A DNA stretch of 64,000 nt. Source: Draconibacterium aestuarii (GTDB taxonomy: Bacteria; Bacteroidota; Bacteroidia; Bacteroidales; Prolixibacteraceae). The stretch lies in the NCBI GenBank assembly GCA_026671195.1, contig JAPOHD010000027.1, forward strand, positions 372,001-436,000, in the 5' to 3' direction. This document shows, one piece after another, positions 17,349-26,179 of this stretch (the first letter of the stretch is position 1; each line of letters begins with the position of its first letter). The notes beneath the pieces were generated by a model, which was given only the letters and a program-made list of their open reading frames with translations, was not told the DNA's origin and made no database searches. Made by a program: the position numbers and the translations under genes.

Positions 17349-18563
17349 TTATGCGATAACAGTAGTCTCTTTTTGCATCTCTTCCATTTCTTCGGCAATA
17401 ATTTTTATCCCTTTTTCAATTTCGGCAAAACCGGCATTTGTAAAATTCAGCCGGATGTGTTCGGCTCCCTGTCCATTGGTGAAAAACGAATTACCGGGAA
17501 CAAATACCACACCTTTTTTTAGGGTGCGTTTCACCAACTCATCCGAACAGATGTTTCCGGGAAGGGTAAGCCAGATAAACATTCCGCCCGAAGGCTGTGT
17601 TGCCTGCACATTTTCAGGTAAATATTTTTTTAGCATTTGCTGCATAAACAGGCATTGCTCAGCATATTTGATGTTAATCTTCGCCAAATGATCGTCAATA
17701 TTGTTATGCGTTAAAAAGTGAAACAACATGTATTGTGTAATGTTGTTCGGATTCAGGTCGGTCGACTGTTTGGCTTTGTCGAAATGAGGTACCAACTCAG
17801 GAGGCAAAACTACCCAGCCATTTCGTAAACCGGGAGCTACCATCTTCGAAAACGAGCCTGTCCAGGCCACATTATCCGGAGCATGTTTTTTTATGGGTGC
17901 CGGGAAATCACCTTCGAAACATATTTCGTTGTAGGGATCGTCTTCCAAAAGAAATTGATTGTACTTTTTTAAAAGCATGGCCAAATCCAATCGTTTTTCT
18001 TCTGAGTAGCTTATCCCTGATGGATTTTGTGCATTGGGTACGGTGTACATTAATTTGATATCGTGATTTAGAAATCCTTCCTCCACTTGCATTAAATTGG
18101 CTCCGTTGGCTTCCATGTCAACTTCATAAAAATTGGGTTGATAAGCCGAAAAGGCCTGTATAGCTCCTAAATAACTGGGTTTTTCCAGAATCACCGAATC
18201 ATTTTTATTCAGAAATAACTTGGCCATTATATCAAGTACCTGTTGCGACCCATTTGTAATGACAACCATTTCGGGGCTTATATCCATGTTGTACTTTTGC
18301 CGGTAGCGGTTGGCAATCCATTCCCGTAACGGATAATACCCCAGCGATCCTGCATATTGTAAAATGGTTGGGCCACTTTCTTGCATTACACTTTGAGCTG
18401 ACTCAGCTAATTCCTTTACCGGGAACAACCCGGGGTTGGGTAACCCTCCGGCAAACGAAATCATTTCCTTGTTTCCGGCAACATTTAATATACTTCGTAC
18501 AAACGACGGCGGAATGTTGCGATACTGTCCGGATAACTTCTCTTCAAAAAATTGATTTTTCAT
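17349..18563 (-). CDS. PLP-dependent aminotransferase (class I/II, LysN/ARO8-like)
   Basis: A 404-residue fold-type I aminotransferase of the MocR-related/2-aminoadipate aminotransferase group. The visible motifs are SFAGGLPNPGLFPVKEL, ITNGSQQVLDIMAKL, TVPNAQNPSG (N and P of the cofactor pocket), EDDPYNEICF, and the PLP lysine K240 in GSFSKMVAPGLRNGWV. Relatives act on aromatic, branched-chain or 2-aminoadipate substrates. The key context is upstream: two short ORFs rich in Ile, Val, Leu and Ala, each followed by a terminator hairpin (18597-18872), arranged as amino-acid attenuators. From this I infer that the gene responds to branched-chain amino-acid supply and probably transaminates Val, Leu or Ile. 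Confidence 0.88.
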   Translation of the reverse strand: MKNQFFEEKLSGQYRNIPPSFVRSILNVAGNKEMISFAGGLPNPGLFPVKELAESAQSVMQESGPTILQYAGSLGYYPLREWIANRYRQKYNMDISPEMVVITNGSQQVLDIMAKLFLNKNDSVILEKPSYLGAIQAFSAYQPNFYEVDMEANGANLMQVEEGFLNHDIKLMYTVPNAQNPSGISYSEEKRLDLAMLLKKYNQFLLEDDPYNEICFEGDFPAPIKKHAPDNVAWTGSFSKMVAPGLRNGWVVLPPELVPHFDKAKQSTDLNPNNITQYMLFHFLTHNNIDDHLAKINIKYAEQCLFMQQMLKKYLPENVQATQPSGGMFIWLTLPGNICSDELVKRTLKKGVVFVPGNSFFTNGQGAEHIRLNFTNAGFAEIEKGIKIIAEEMEEMQKETTVIA

Positions 18564-18596
18564 ACGGTTTTATTTTAAGTTGAAAAATTGGCAAAA

Positions 18597-18634
18597 AAAA
18601 GCCCTTTCCGGTTACCATACCGGAAAGGGCTTTT
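18597..18634 (-). terminator. Attenuator hairpin 2, before the aminotransferase
   Basis: A perfect 16-bp stem (18597-18612 with 18619-18634) and 6-nt loop, followed on the minus strand by eight T, between leader peptide 2 and the aminotransferase start codon 33 bp further on. A terminator this strong ahead of an intact gene implies conditional read-through. Confidence 0.8.
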
Positions 18635-18658
18635 ACAATGTGCTATACAAGCCTGTTC

Positions 18659-18730
18659 CTATATGGTAAGAACCACAAGGGCAAGTGCGACGATTGCTGC
18701 AATATTGATAATACTTGTAACCTGATTCAT
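18659..18730 (-). CDS. Leader peptide 2 (23 aa, branched-chain rich)
   Basis: A 23-codon ORF reading MNQVTSIINIAAIVALALVV and ending LTI, then TAG. It contains five Ile, four Val, three Leu and four Ala, far above chance. It starts just after the hairpin that ends leader unit 1 and stops 24 bp before the strong hairpin ahead of the aminotransferase. This is the classic layout of an ilv-type attenuation leader: stalling at Ile/Val/Leu codons would favour read-through. No standard Shine-Dalgarno is seen, which is normal in Bacteroidota. Too short for family assignment; the call rests on composition and position. Confidence 0.65.
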   Translation of the reverse strand: MNQVTSIINIAAIVALALVVLTI

Positions 18731-18742
18731 TTGTTTAAATTT

Positions 18743-18777
18743 AAAAAGGCCATCCTCTGCTATAGAGAATGGCCTTT
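18743..18777 (-). terminator. Attenuator hairpin 1, between the two leaders
   Basis: A 14-bp stem (18745-18758 with 18764-18777, one G-T pair) and a 5-nt loop, followed on the minus strand by TTTTTAAATTT. It lies 33 bp after leader peptide 1 and 13 bp before leader peptide 2. Confidence 0.75.
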
Positions 18778-18809
18778 ATTGTATTGTTTATTTTATACCC
18801 ACACTCCGT

Positions 18810-18872
18810 TTAGCTGAAAGCGATTGCCGCTGCCGCTGAGACGAGAATGATATGGATATTATTTGTTGTCAT
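18810..18872 (-). CDS. Leader peptide 1 (20 aa, Ile/Ala rich)
   Basis: A 20-codon ORF, MTTNNIHIILVSAAAAIAFS then TAA, first in the leader of the aminotransferase transcript. It has four Ile, one Leu, one Val and five Ala, clustered before the stop, and is followed by its own terminator hairpin. With leader 2 and its hairpin it makes two attenuators in series. Tentative because of its size, but composition, order and spacing repeat in the second unit. Confidence 0.55.
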   Translation of the reverse strand: MTTNNIHIILVSAAAAIAFS

Positions 18873-19025
18873 TATTAAAAGCAAAGAAACATATTATTTT
18901 TTATCCGGGTTATTATGAATCCGAGATTTTATTGAATCTGACATATATTTAAGATTGATGGTTGTAGCCATCGTGGATTCTTAACTTTATATTTAAATTT
19001 ACGGCTAAACTAACTGAAGCGAATT

Positions 19026-20279
19026 ATGAAAAACCAACTTTGTGTATTATTCCTTTTTGTTGGATTGATTGTTTCTTTTAACTCGTGTAAACAACTTGTT
19101 CAGGAAACTGAATCACCAAAATTTATTACCATCGATGGTCCTGATCTGATTGCACCATCGGGCGAAAAATTATTTATACAGGGAATTAACCTTGGCAACT
19201 GGCTTAATCCCGAAGGATATATGTTTCAGTTTCGGAAAACCAGTTCGGCACGTTTAATCGATCAGGCTTTCAGAGAAATGGCAGGACCCGATTTTACCAA
19301 CGAATTCTGGAAACTATTTAAAGACAATTACATTACTCGCGAGGATATTCAGTACATAAAAAGTGCCGGGGTGAATTCCATTCGCCTGCCGTTTCATTAC
19401 AAACTTTTTACCGATGAAGACTACATGGGACTTAGCGCAAATCAGGATGGTTTTGAACGTATCGATAGTTTACTTTCCTGGTGTAGCAAAGCTGAGTTGT
19501 ATGTAATATTAGATATGCACGATGCTCCCGGCGGGCAAACCGGCGATAATATCGACGATAGTTACGGGTATCCGTGGTTGATGGTGAGTGAAAAAAGCCA
19601 GGAACTGTTTGTCGGGATATGGAGGGAAATTGCCGACAGATATAAAGACGAACCGCTTATTTTGGGTTACGACCTGTTAAACGAACCCATTGCCACATAT
19701 TTTGGAGATGAAATCCCGGAATTAAACAAACAGCTTGAGCCGCTTTATATGCGCGCGGTTGCTGCTATTCGCGAAGTGGATAAAAATCATATTGTGTTAC
19801 TGGGTGGTGCACAGTGGAACAGTAATTTTAGCATTTTTACTGACTCAAAATTCGACGACAACATCATGTAAACTTGTCACCGGTACTGGTGCGATACCTT
19901 GCAGGCCAATATCCAGGATTTTGTGGATTTCAGAGATTCAGTAAATCTCCCGATTTATATGGGCGAAACCGGCGAAAACACCGACGAGTGGATTTCGGCA
20001 TGGACACGTTTAATGATTAAAAACAATATCGGCTACCACTATTGGCCTTATAAAAAAATGGGAAGTCCCCGTTGTATGGTTACCATCCCAACTCCTGAGA
20101 ACTGGGACAAAATTGTAGAGTTTACTGAAGCGCCAAGAGGTGATTTTAATGCCATAAGAAAAGCGCGACCCAATCAGGAAATGGTTAAAAAAGCCATGCT
20201 CGATTATATTGGAAATCTGAAAGTTTCAAAATGTCGCATAAACGAGGAGTATATAAAGGCAATGGGAATGGAGCCTTAA
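19026..20279 (+). pseudogene. GH5-like glycosidase lipoprotein split by one in-frame TAA
   Basis: A cellulase-family (GH5) glycoside hydrolase with a lipoprotein signal (VSFNSC, residues about 16-21). The barrel motifs are GINLGNWLNPEGYMF, GVNSIRLPFHYKLF, YVILDMHDAPGGQ, and the acid/base E220 in YDLLNEP. Codon 282 (19869-19871) is TAA. Reading through in the same frame continues at once with TCHRYWCDTLQANIQDFVDF and the nucleophile E314 in YMGETGENTDEW, and ends at 20279 (417 codons). Relatives have a Tyr in the M-Y-T-x-H-x-Y-W stretch, so a TAC/TAT-to-TAA change is the simplest explanation. The truncated 281-residue product lacks the nucleophile and should be inactive. It is not in an operon. 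A sequencing error is possible. Confidence 0.8.
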
Positions 20280-20540
20280 AGTAAGGTTTGTACCTGTCAA
20301 AAAAAACATTTATGATTTCCCGAAATCACTAACGGGAATGAAAGCTACCAATCTCCTTTCATTTCCCTTTTCGGCAAACCTGTCTGCAGGTAGGCAGATG
20401 GAACTAACCTTCGGTTAAGCAAAAGCTATTTTGGGCTAATCCTTCTTATTAATAAGGAGGTGGCCGTAGATCGGCCAGACGAAGGATTAATACCAGGTTT
20501 GAGAAAGCTTACTGTTGAGAAAGGAAGTTACCTTTATAAA
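20280..20540. other. Intergenic region with nested palindromes
   Basis: No gene is seen. Near 20380-20398 there is CTGTCTGCAGGTAGGCAG, a small hairpin of a type often seen between Bacteroidota genes. At 20437-20489 a 9-bp outer stem (TAATCCTTC/GAAGGATTA) encloses a TTATTAATAA palindrome and a TGGCC...GGCCA hairpin, so the segment can fold like a three-way junction. Confidence 0.5.
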
Positions 20541-20566
20541 AAAAGGCAGCCTGATGACTGCCTTTT
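20541..20566 (-). terminator. Terminator after the outer-membrane protein gene
   Basis: Arms AAAAGGCAG (20541-20549) and CTGCCTTTT (20558-20566); on the minus strand the stem is followed by a T-run. It lies 21 bp past the stop of the 161-aa gene. Confidence 0.75.
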
Positions 20567-20587
20567 CCTATATTTATTACTGTTCTG

Positions 20588-21073
20588 CTAGTTAAATACA
20601 TAACGTACATTAAACCCAAAACCACCCCCGTGAAACGAAGTATGGTCAATCACTTCCAGGGCAGGGCGGTAGTCAACTCCAAGGGCAATCGGAACTGCCT
20701 TAAAGCGGTATTCCAAACCAATCTCGAAAACTGCGCCCAAATTAAAGTCGGTTTTGGTCTTATATATACCATCCTCCTTTACCTTTTTGTCGAGTATGGC
20801 CAGGTAAGGTCCTACACCCATGTACCAGTTAAATGCTTCGTCGCCCAACGGACGGTATAAAAAGTCCCATAGTAAATCGGCAGCTACCCCGTTGCCAAAC
20901 GAAAGATCGGCGTGTAAACGGTTAAACTCTCCGGTCGAAAAAATGGCATCAATGGCAACACTTCCGGCAGAAACATCACCAAACCGAACTCCTACCTCCT
21001 GAGCATTTCCTGCATACACTGCTCCAATAAGAAGCGTTGTAATAATTAAAACTTGTTTCAATACTTTTTTCAT
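20588..21073 (-). CDS. Small outer-membrane beta-barrel protein, unknown function
   Basis: A 161-residue exported protein with a clear signal peptide (MKKVLKQVLIITTLLIGAVY, cleavage near GNAQ). The mature part is built of alternating short strands and turns (GVRFGDVSAGSVAIDAIF, WYMGVGPYLAILD, GLEYRFKAVPIALGVDYRP) and ends in VRYVFN, whose final aromatic and strand pattern fits an outer-membrane beta-barrel (8 strands by size). I cannot name a family more precisely. It is a single gene with its own terminator and about 140 bp upstream to the M48 protease gene. Confidence 0.7.
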   Translation of the reverse strand: MKKVLKQVLIITTLLIGAVYAGNAQEVGVRFGDVSAGSVAIDAIFSTGEFNRLHADLSFGNGVAADLLWDFLYRPLGDEAFNWYMGVGPYLAILDKKVKEDGIYKTKTDFNLGAVFEIGLEYRFKAVPIALGVDYRPALEVIDHTSFHGGGFGFNVRYVFN

Positions 21074-21213
21074 GTCAAAAAAATTGTTTGTTTTCTATTG
21101 TATAATTGTGCCTGCCCCCGATCAGACAGGCGTTCATGGAATTCACGATATTACAGTGTATATATTTTTAGGTGCCAGTATAGATAAACTGTTTAATTCA
21201 GAAAACATTTACA

Positions 21214-22680
21214 TTACTGCCCGATAACTTTAATCATATCGCCTTTACTAAGTGTATGATCGAGTTCCAGATTGTTGAGCAAAGCCAGCTCGTTGAATTT
21301 CGATTCGGGAACTTTGTAGTATTTAAACGCATCGGCCACCGTAACAGAAGCACTGCGTATGGTAATCACTTTAATTCTCTCGGGCTGTATATTCAGTTTC
21401 GAGCTGTCGGTTAGTGGTGCAAAATTCATCATGGTTGTTTCAAAAGCAGCTTTGTTGCTGTTAAACAAAGCCTCAGATGTCAGGCCATGGAACGTATAAA
21501 TCATACCTTCTTTTTCGATAAAATATGAAAGTATTTGTAAGGTTTGTTGCTGGCCATTGTCGGCCTGCGACACCTGTTGCGAGAGTGTGGTTGTCGCATT
21601 CAGGCCATTTATTTTTACATTTTTGCTATCGATAACTGTAAGTTGTAATTCGCTTAATGTTTTTTGAGCCGCTGTTTCTGAGTTTTTTTCACTGGCCAGC
21701 GAAAAAATCATGGCTGCATTTTGGTCGGCCGGTACAATCTGTACCTGTAAGGGCGAATTTATCAACTCCCACCCGTTTGGAATGGGAAACTGAAATTTAA
21801 GGTCGGGGTGATAAAACATACTGTTTTCAACAAAACCATGTCGCGGATTTTCGCCATATACAATCCCGTCGATCATTTTCAGGTAGCTGTTTGTATTTAC
21901 AGCAAACGATTTTCCGGGGAGTTTGGCTTGCCACTCGTTGGTAGTTTGATTCACCGAAATATTTCTTTCTCCCGGATCGGGGTGAGTCGACATCCAGGTT
22001 GGAACACCTGCATGGCTGCTGGCCATCGACATTTTATTTAGTACCTCAAAAAAATCGGCCATTTTATGTGCATCGTATCCGATTTTCGATGAGTATTCAA
22101 CCCCCAGACGGTCGGCTTCGCGTTCGTTGGTACGACTAAAACTCAAGAACAAAAGTTGCATAGCTTGCATGGCTTCGTTGGCAAACTGTGCCACTTCTTT
22201 TGAAGCGATCATCCCTGCAGTTAGAGCTACCTGCCCCAATTGTTGGCGTGTTTGCTGTTGCGCCGTATGTCGGGCCGTAACATGTCCCATTTCATGCCCC
22301 AGCACCCCCATTAGCTCGGCTTCGTTATTAAATTGTGCCAGTATTCCGCGTGTGAGGTAAATGTATCCACCGGGAACAGCAAAAGCATTTACCACCGGCG
22401 AATCAAGAACTTTAAAATGATATTGTAAGTTGGGACGGTGCGATATTTTTCCCATTTCAGTTCCTTTTTGGGTAATGAAATTCAACAGGACATCATCTTC
22501 GTAAAGCCCAAATGTTGATACCACCGAAGGATCGTATTGTGTTCCTAAAGCAACTTCCTGTTCTTCCGACATAAACATGAGTTGCGACTTACCGGTAACC
22601 GGGTTAACGGCACACGAAGGAACCAAAAGAACGAGCGAAACGATAAGGATTAAAATTGAAAATGATTTTAATGTCTTCAT
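21214..22680 (-). CDS. M48 family metalloprotease lipoprotein (BepA/YfgC-like)
   Basis: A periplasmic or outer-membrane-linked zinc protease of family M48, related to BepA, which helps assemble or remove outer-membrane proteins. From the ATG at 22680 it has a signal with lipobox LLVPSC. The catalytic domain contains VNAFAVPGGYIYLTRG, the zinc motif HEMGH in LGHEMGHVTARH, and NEREADRLGVEYSSKIGYD (third ligand Glu). The C-terminal third (about residues 280-490) is not tetratricopeptide but ends in a LysM-like/NlpC-type region (AFKYYKVPESKFNELALLNN, then KGDMIKVIG). An ATG at 22701 would place extra residues ahead of the signal. Single gene. Confidence 0.88.
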   Translation of the reverse strand: MKTLKSFSILILIVSLVLLVPSCAVNPVTGKSQLMFMSEEQEVALGTQYDPSVVSTFGLYEDDVLLNFITQKGTEMGKISHRPNLQYHFKVLDSPVVNAFAVPGGYIYLTRGILAQFNNEAELMGVLGHEMGHVTARHTAQQQTRQQLGQVALTAGMIASKEVAQFANEAMQAMQLLFLSFSRTNEREADRLGVEYSSKIGYDAHKMADFFEVLNKMSMASSHAGVPTWMSTHPDPGERNISVNQTTNEWQAKLPGKSFAVNTNSYLKMIDGIVYGENPRHGFVENSMFYHPDLKFQFPIPNGWELINSPLQVQIVPADQNAAMIFSLASEKNSETAAQKTLSELQLTVIDSKNVKINGLNATTTLSQQVSQADNGQQQTLQILSYFIEKEGMIYTFHGLTSEALFNSNKAAFETTMMNFAPLTDSSKLNIQPERIKVITIRSASVTVADAFKYYKVPESKFNELALLNNLELDHTLSKGDMIKVIGQ

Positions 22681-22824
22681 ATTTGGTAAACTTTTGATCA
22701 AAATTAGTTAGCTTATTAATAAATAATGCCAATTTGAATTGACGATTGTTGTGACTTTAGTCTTAATTATTAATTTTAACTCGTACGCAAAGATAAGTAT
22801 CTCTAATAAATTATTTACTCTTTT

Positions 22825-24375
22825 ATGTTTTTAACAAAGATCACACAAATTTTTTATGTTTTATGTCTGATTAGTTTTAGCTCTTTTGCGCAAACTGATG
22901 CGCTGAAAAAAATTGATAAAGCCAATTTAGAAAGGCACCTTAAGTTTATTGCTTCCGATGAATTACAAGGAAGAAAATTGGGAACCGAAGTTGACGGGTT
23001 AGGAATTACTGCCAATTATATTGCCGATTTTGCAAAACAAACCGGGCTGAAACCCGGAGCCGATAATTATTTTCAAACAGTTGATATTCTATCGGTAAAA
23101 CCCGGAGAAAACAGTTTTATTGAAATACAGAACACTAAAGGGAAATCGCTGTTTAAAACAAATTCGTTGATTGCAATTGGCGGACCACAGGCAACTCAAC
23201 AAATTGAAATGAAAGATCCAATTCTGCTTGGTTTTGGCGAGAATGAAATACCGGATGTGAACGGAAAAGTTGTTGTAGTGGCTCAGGGAAATGCCGAACT
23301 GTTTAAAAAGGGCAATGTGTTTGGGTGGAACAGGGGAATGGAACAACGTAAAATAACAATGATTTCAGAGAAAAAGCCTGAAGCGATAATTATAGTTACC
23401 AATCCAAACGATAAAGAAAACAAAACCTTCAAACAAATTGATTCATGGATTAACCGCGAAACTTACAGCTTAAAATACAAAGCCCGGAACGATCAGCCTT
23501 TGGTAATTCTGACAAAACCGGATTTTACAGATAAACTATTGGGAGGAAAAGGAAAATTCAAAAAATACCTCACAGAAATAGCTGAAGGAAAAATAACGAA
23601 TGCAGATTTGCCGGCCAATAAAAAGTTAAATCTAAAGGTAGAAAAACAGGTTGAATCCGTTGCGGGTAAAAATGTAATTGGGGTTGTTGAAGGATCGGAT
23701 CCGCAGTTAAAAAATGAGTATGTGGTTTTTATGGCGCATTACGATCACATTGGAATGGGAAAGGATGGAGAAGTGTTTAACGGAGCCGATGACAATGGTT
23801 CGGGAACAGTGGCTATTATGGAAGTGGCTAAAGCATTTATGAGCCTGGAAACAAAGCCCAAACGAAGCATCGTATTTTTATGGGTCACCGGCGAAGAGAT
23901 TGGGCACTTTGGTTCTATGTACTATTGCGATCATCTCATATTTCCGCTCGAAAAAACAGTAGCAGCTATTAATCTCGATATGGTAGGACGCGTTTACGAC
24001 GGGCCTCGGGATGATGTATGGAAGGATTCGCCTAAAAAAGTGAAAGACTTTGATGGTTTGTATACCCTGTCGAACGATGTGTGGCCCAAACTGGCTGAAA
24101 TAAACGACCAAAAGTGTAAAGAACTTGGTTTGGTTCCCGATACTTCGTTGCCAAAAGATCCTTTTTTACGGGCCAGCGATCATTATCATTTTCATAAAAA
24201 CGGGGTGCCGATTTTAAATTACGCCACCGGTTACCATGCCGATTACCACAAGGTTGGCGATGAGGTGGAAAAAATAAATTTCGATAAAATAAAACGTGTG
24301 GCCGACCTCTGTTTTTTAGTGGGGCTCGAAGTGGCCAATACTGATCACATAGAAATTGCCGGGAAACAGGAATAA
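22825..24375 (+). CDS. M28 family aminopeptidase-like metallopeptidase (copy 1)
   Basis: A secreted 516-residue zinc peptidase of family M28 with a signal peptide (cleavage near SSFAQ), a PA-domain-like insert (about 110-270) and the catalytic domain from about residue 290. The zinc ligands are seen in MAHYDHIGMG (His), FNGADDNGSG (bridging Asp), VTGEEIGHFGS (catalytic Glu pair), NLDMVGR (Asp) and a late His in ASDHYHFHKNGVP/ATGYHADYHK. It likely trims peptides in the periplasm. It is followed 95 bp later by a close paralogue on the same strand. Confidence 0.9.
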   Translation: MFLTKITQIFYVLCLISFSSFAQTDALKKIDKANLERHLKFIASDELQGRKLGTEVDGLGITANYIADFAKQTGLKPGADNYFQTVDILSVKPGENSFIEIQNTKGKSLFKTNSLIAIGGPQATQQIEMKDPILLGFGENEIPDVNGKVVVVAQGNAELFKKGNVFGWNRGMEQRKITMISEKKPEAIIIVTNPNDKENKTFKQIDSWINRETYSLKYKARNDQPLVILTKPDFTDKLLGGKGKFKKYLTEIAEGKITNADLPANKKLNLKVEKQVESVAGKNVIGVVEGSDPQLKNEYVVFMAHYDHIGMGKDGEVFNGADDNGSGTVAIMEVAKAFMSLETKPKRSIVFLWVTGEEIGHFGSMYYCDHLIFPLEKTVAAINLDMVGRVYDGPRDDVWKDSPKKVKDFDGLYTLSNDVWPKLAEINDQKCKELGLVPDTSLPKDPFLRASDHYHFHKNGVPILNYATGYHADYHKVGDEVEKINFDKIKRVADLCFLVGLEVANTDHIEIAGKQE

Positions 24376-24470
24376 CAGGCTTGCTGCATTTTCTGATTTG
24401 TAATGTATGGAAGAGTTTTAGTACATATTAGTGAATTGCGCTTTCGGAGAAAACAAATTAAATCAAACAA

Positions 24471-26045
24471 ATGATGAACACAAAAATTAACCTGGTCCTT
24501 CTTTTTCTTTTCGTTTCGGTGAATGTTATAGCGCAAAAATCGGAAATGCAAACCATTACAGAAAACGATTTGAAAGCGCATTTGGAGTTTGTTGCAAGTG
24601 ATTATTTGCAGGGCCGCGATTTTAATTCCACGGTTCCGGGGCTCGAAATCACCGCCAATTATTTAAAAGCTCAATGTACAAAGATGGGGCTCAAACCGGG
24701 TGTCGATGGCTTTTTTCAGAAAGTAGAAATGGTTTCGGTAATCCCCGATCTGGCAAATACTTCCTGTAAACTTCTGGATAAAACCGGGAATGAAATTTAT
24801 TCAAACGGCGATATTTTTTCACTTGGGGGATCAACAAAGTCGGATACCATTACCGGTGACATTGTATTTGCCGGCTACGGTTGGTATAACGACGAAACAA
24901 AATACAACGATACCGACGGCCTGGATATAAAAGGCAAAGTGGTTCTGGTAATGACCCGAAACCTGGAACTTGCAAAAGAAGGGGGGAAGGTTGATCCTAA
25001 TATTGAAATGAAAAAAATGCAGAAGGCTCTGATGGGTGGTGCCAAAGCGCTTATTTTGGTTCCCGATCCAATGGATACTGAAGCCGGTGTTTTAGACGAG
25101 ATAAAAAAATATGCCAATGGAGGAATGTTTCAGTTAAAAGATACCAAAGCCCGGCCGTTTGTTCCCATAACGTTGATTGTTGGAAGCAGACAATTGGGTA
25201 ATGAGATTGTAAAAGAATCGGGAAAGACATTGGCAGATTTTCAGAACGAGATAAATGAAAGCGGCGCCCCAAAATCTTTTGAACTGAAAGAATGTACGGC
25301 CAAAATACAGCTTGCAAAAATTACAAAACCTGTTGATGGACAGAATGTGATCGCCATTGTTGAGGGCAGCGATCCGGTGTTAAAGAATGAATGTGTGGTT
25401 ATTTCGGCGCACTACGATCACGTTGGTGTTGATGAAAATGGGGAAGTGTACAACGGTGCCGACGATAACGGAACCGGAACTGTAGCCTTGCTCGAAATTG
25501 CCGAGGCTTTTCAGACTATGAAAAAGAAACCCAAACGAAGCATTGTTTTTGCGTGGGTAACCGCCGAGGAAAAGGGTTTGTTTGGCTCCAGTTATTATTC
25601 GCAAAACCCGGTAATTCCGCTTGCGAATACTTTGGCTAATATTAACCTCGATATGGTAGGGCGCTCGGCTGAAAAGGAACCCGAAAAGGGGGACGAAATG
25701 AACAAACAACTTGCAGGACCAAACGGGCTGTATATAGTTTCCGGAAAACAAAGTTCGGAACTGATGAAAATAAGCGATGAGGTTTGCGAAGAGCTGGGAC
25801 TTATTCCAAGCGATGAATTGACAAAAGCCTTTTTAACCCGAAGCGATTATTATCATTTCTATAAAAACGGAATTCCAATTCTTGGGCTATCAACCGGCAT
25901 GCACGACGATTACCATAAAACCACCGACGAAATTGATAAAATTGATTTCACAAAAATGAAACGCGTGGCACAGTATGCCTTTTTAGTTGCTGATAAAGTG
26001 GCCAACCAGAAAGCACGTATTAAAGTTGATAATACGGCAGAATAA
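24471..26045 (+). CDS. M28 family metallopeptidase (copy 2, tandem paralogue)
   Basis: A 524-residue paralogue of the preceding gene with the same order of parts: signal peptide (cleavage near VIAQK), SDYLQGRDF near the N-terminus, PA-like insert, then SAHYDHVGVD, YNGADDNGTG, VTAEEKGLFGS, NLDMVGR and HDDYHKTTDEID. All zinc and catalytic residues are kept. ATGs at 24471 and 24474 are both possible starts. A bidirectional terminator follows at 26111. Both copies intact suggests divided substrate range rather than decay. Confidence 0.9.
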   Translation: MMNTKINLVLLFLFVSVNVIAQKSEMQTITENDLKAHLEFVASDYLQGRDFNSTVPGLEITANYLKAQCTKMGLKPGVDGFFQKVEMVSVIPDLANTSCKLLDKTGNEIYSNGDIFSLGGSTKSDTITGDIVFAGYGWYNDETKYNDTDGLDIKGKVVLVMTRNLELAKEGGKVDPNIEMKKMQKALMGGAKALILVPDPMDTEAGVLDEIKKYANGGMFQLKDTKARPFVPITLIVGSRQLGNEIVKESGKTLADFQNEINESGAPKSFELKECTAKIQLAKITKPVDGQNVIAIVEGSDPVLKNECVVISAHYDHVGVDENGEVYNGADDNGTGTVALLEIAEAFQTMKKKPKRSIVFAWVTAEEKGLFGSSYYSQNPVIPLANTLANINLDMVGRSAEKEPEKGDEMNKQLAGPNGLYIVSGKQSSELMKISDEVCEELGLIPSDELTKAFLTRSDYYHFYKNGIPILGLSTGMHDDYHKTTDEIDKIDFTKMKRVAQYAFLVADKVANQKARIKVDNTAE

Positions 26046-26110
26046 CTACTTCCGGTTTTTATGAATGGATGAAGCTCTCAGAGTATTTTATGGTACAGGT
26101 AGGTAAAAGA

Positions 26111-26146
26111 AAAAGGCGGTTTACATTTTTTGTAAACCGCCTTTTT
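26111..26146. terminator. Bidirectional terminator between convergent genes
   Basis: A 15-bp perfect stem (26111-26125 with 26131-26145), a loop of five T, and A/T runs on both flanks. It serves the M28 gene from the left and the oxidoreductase gene from the right. Confidence 0.85.
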
Positions 26147-26179
26147 ACTATCTCATTATTTACTACTAGCCACTCATTA

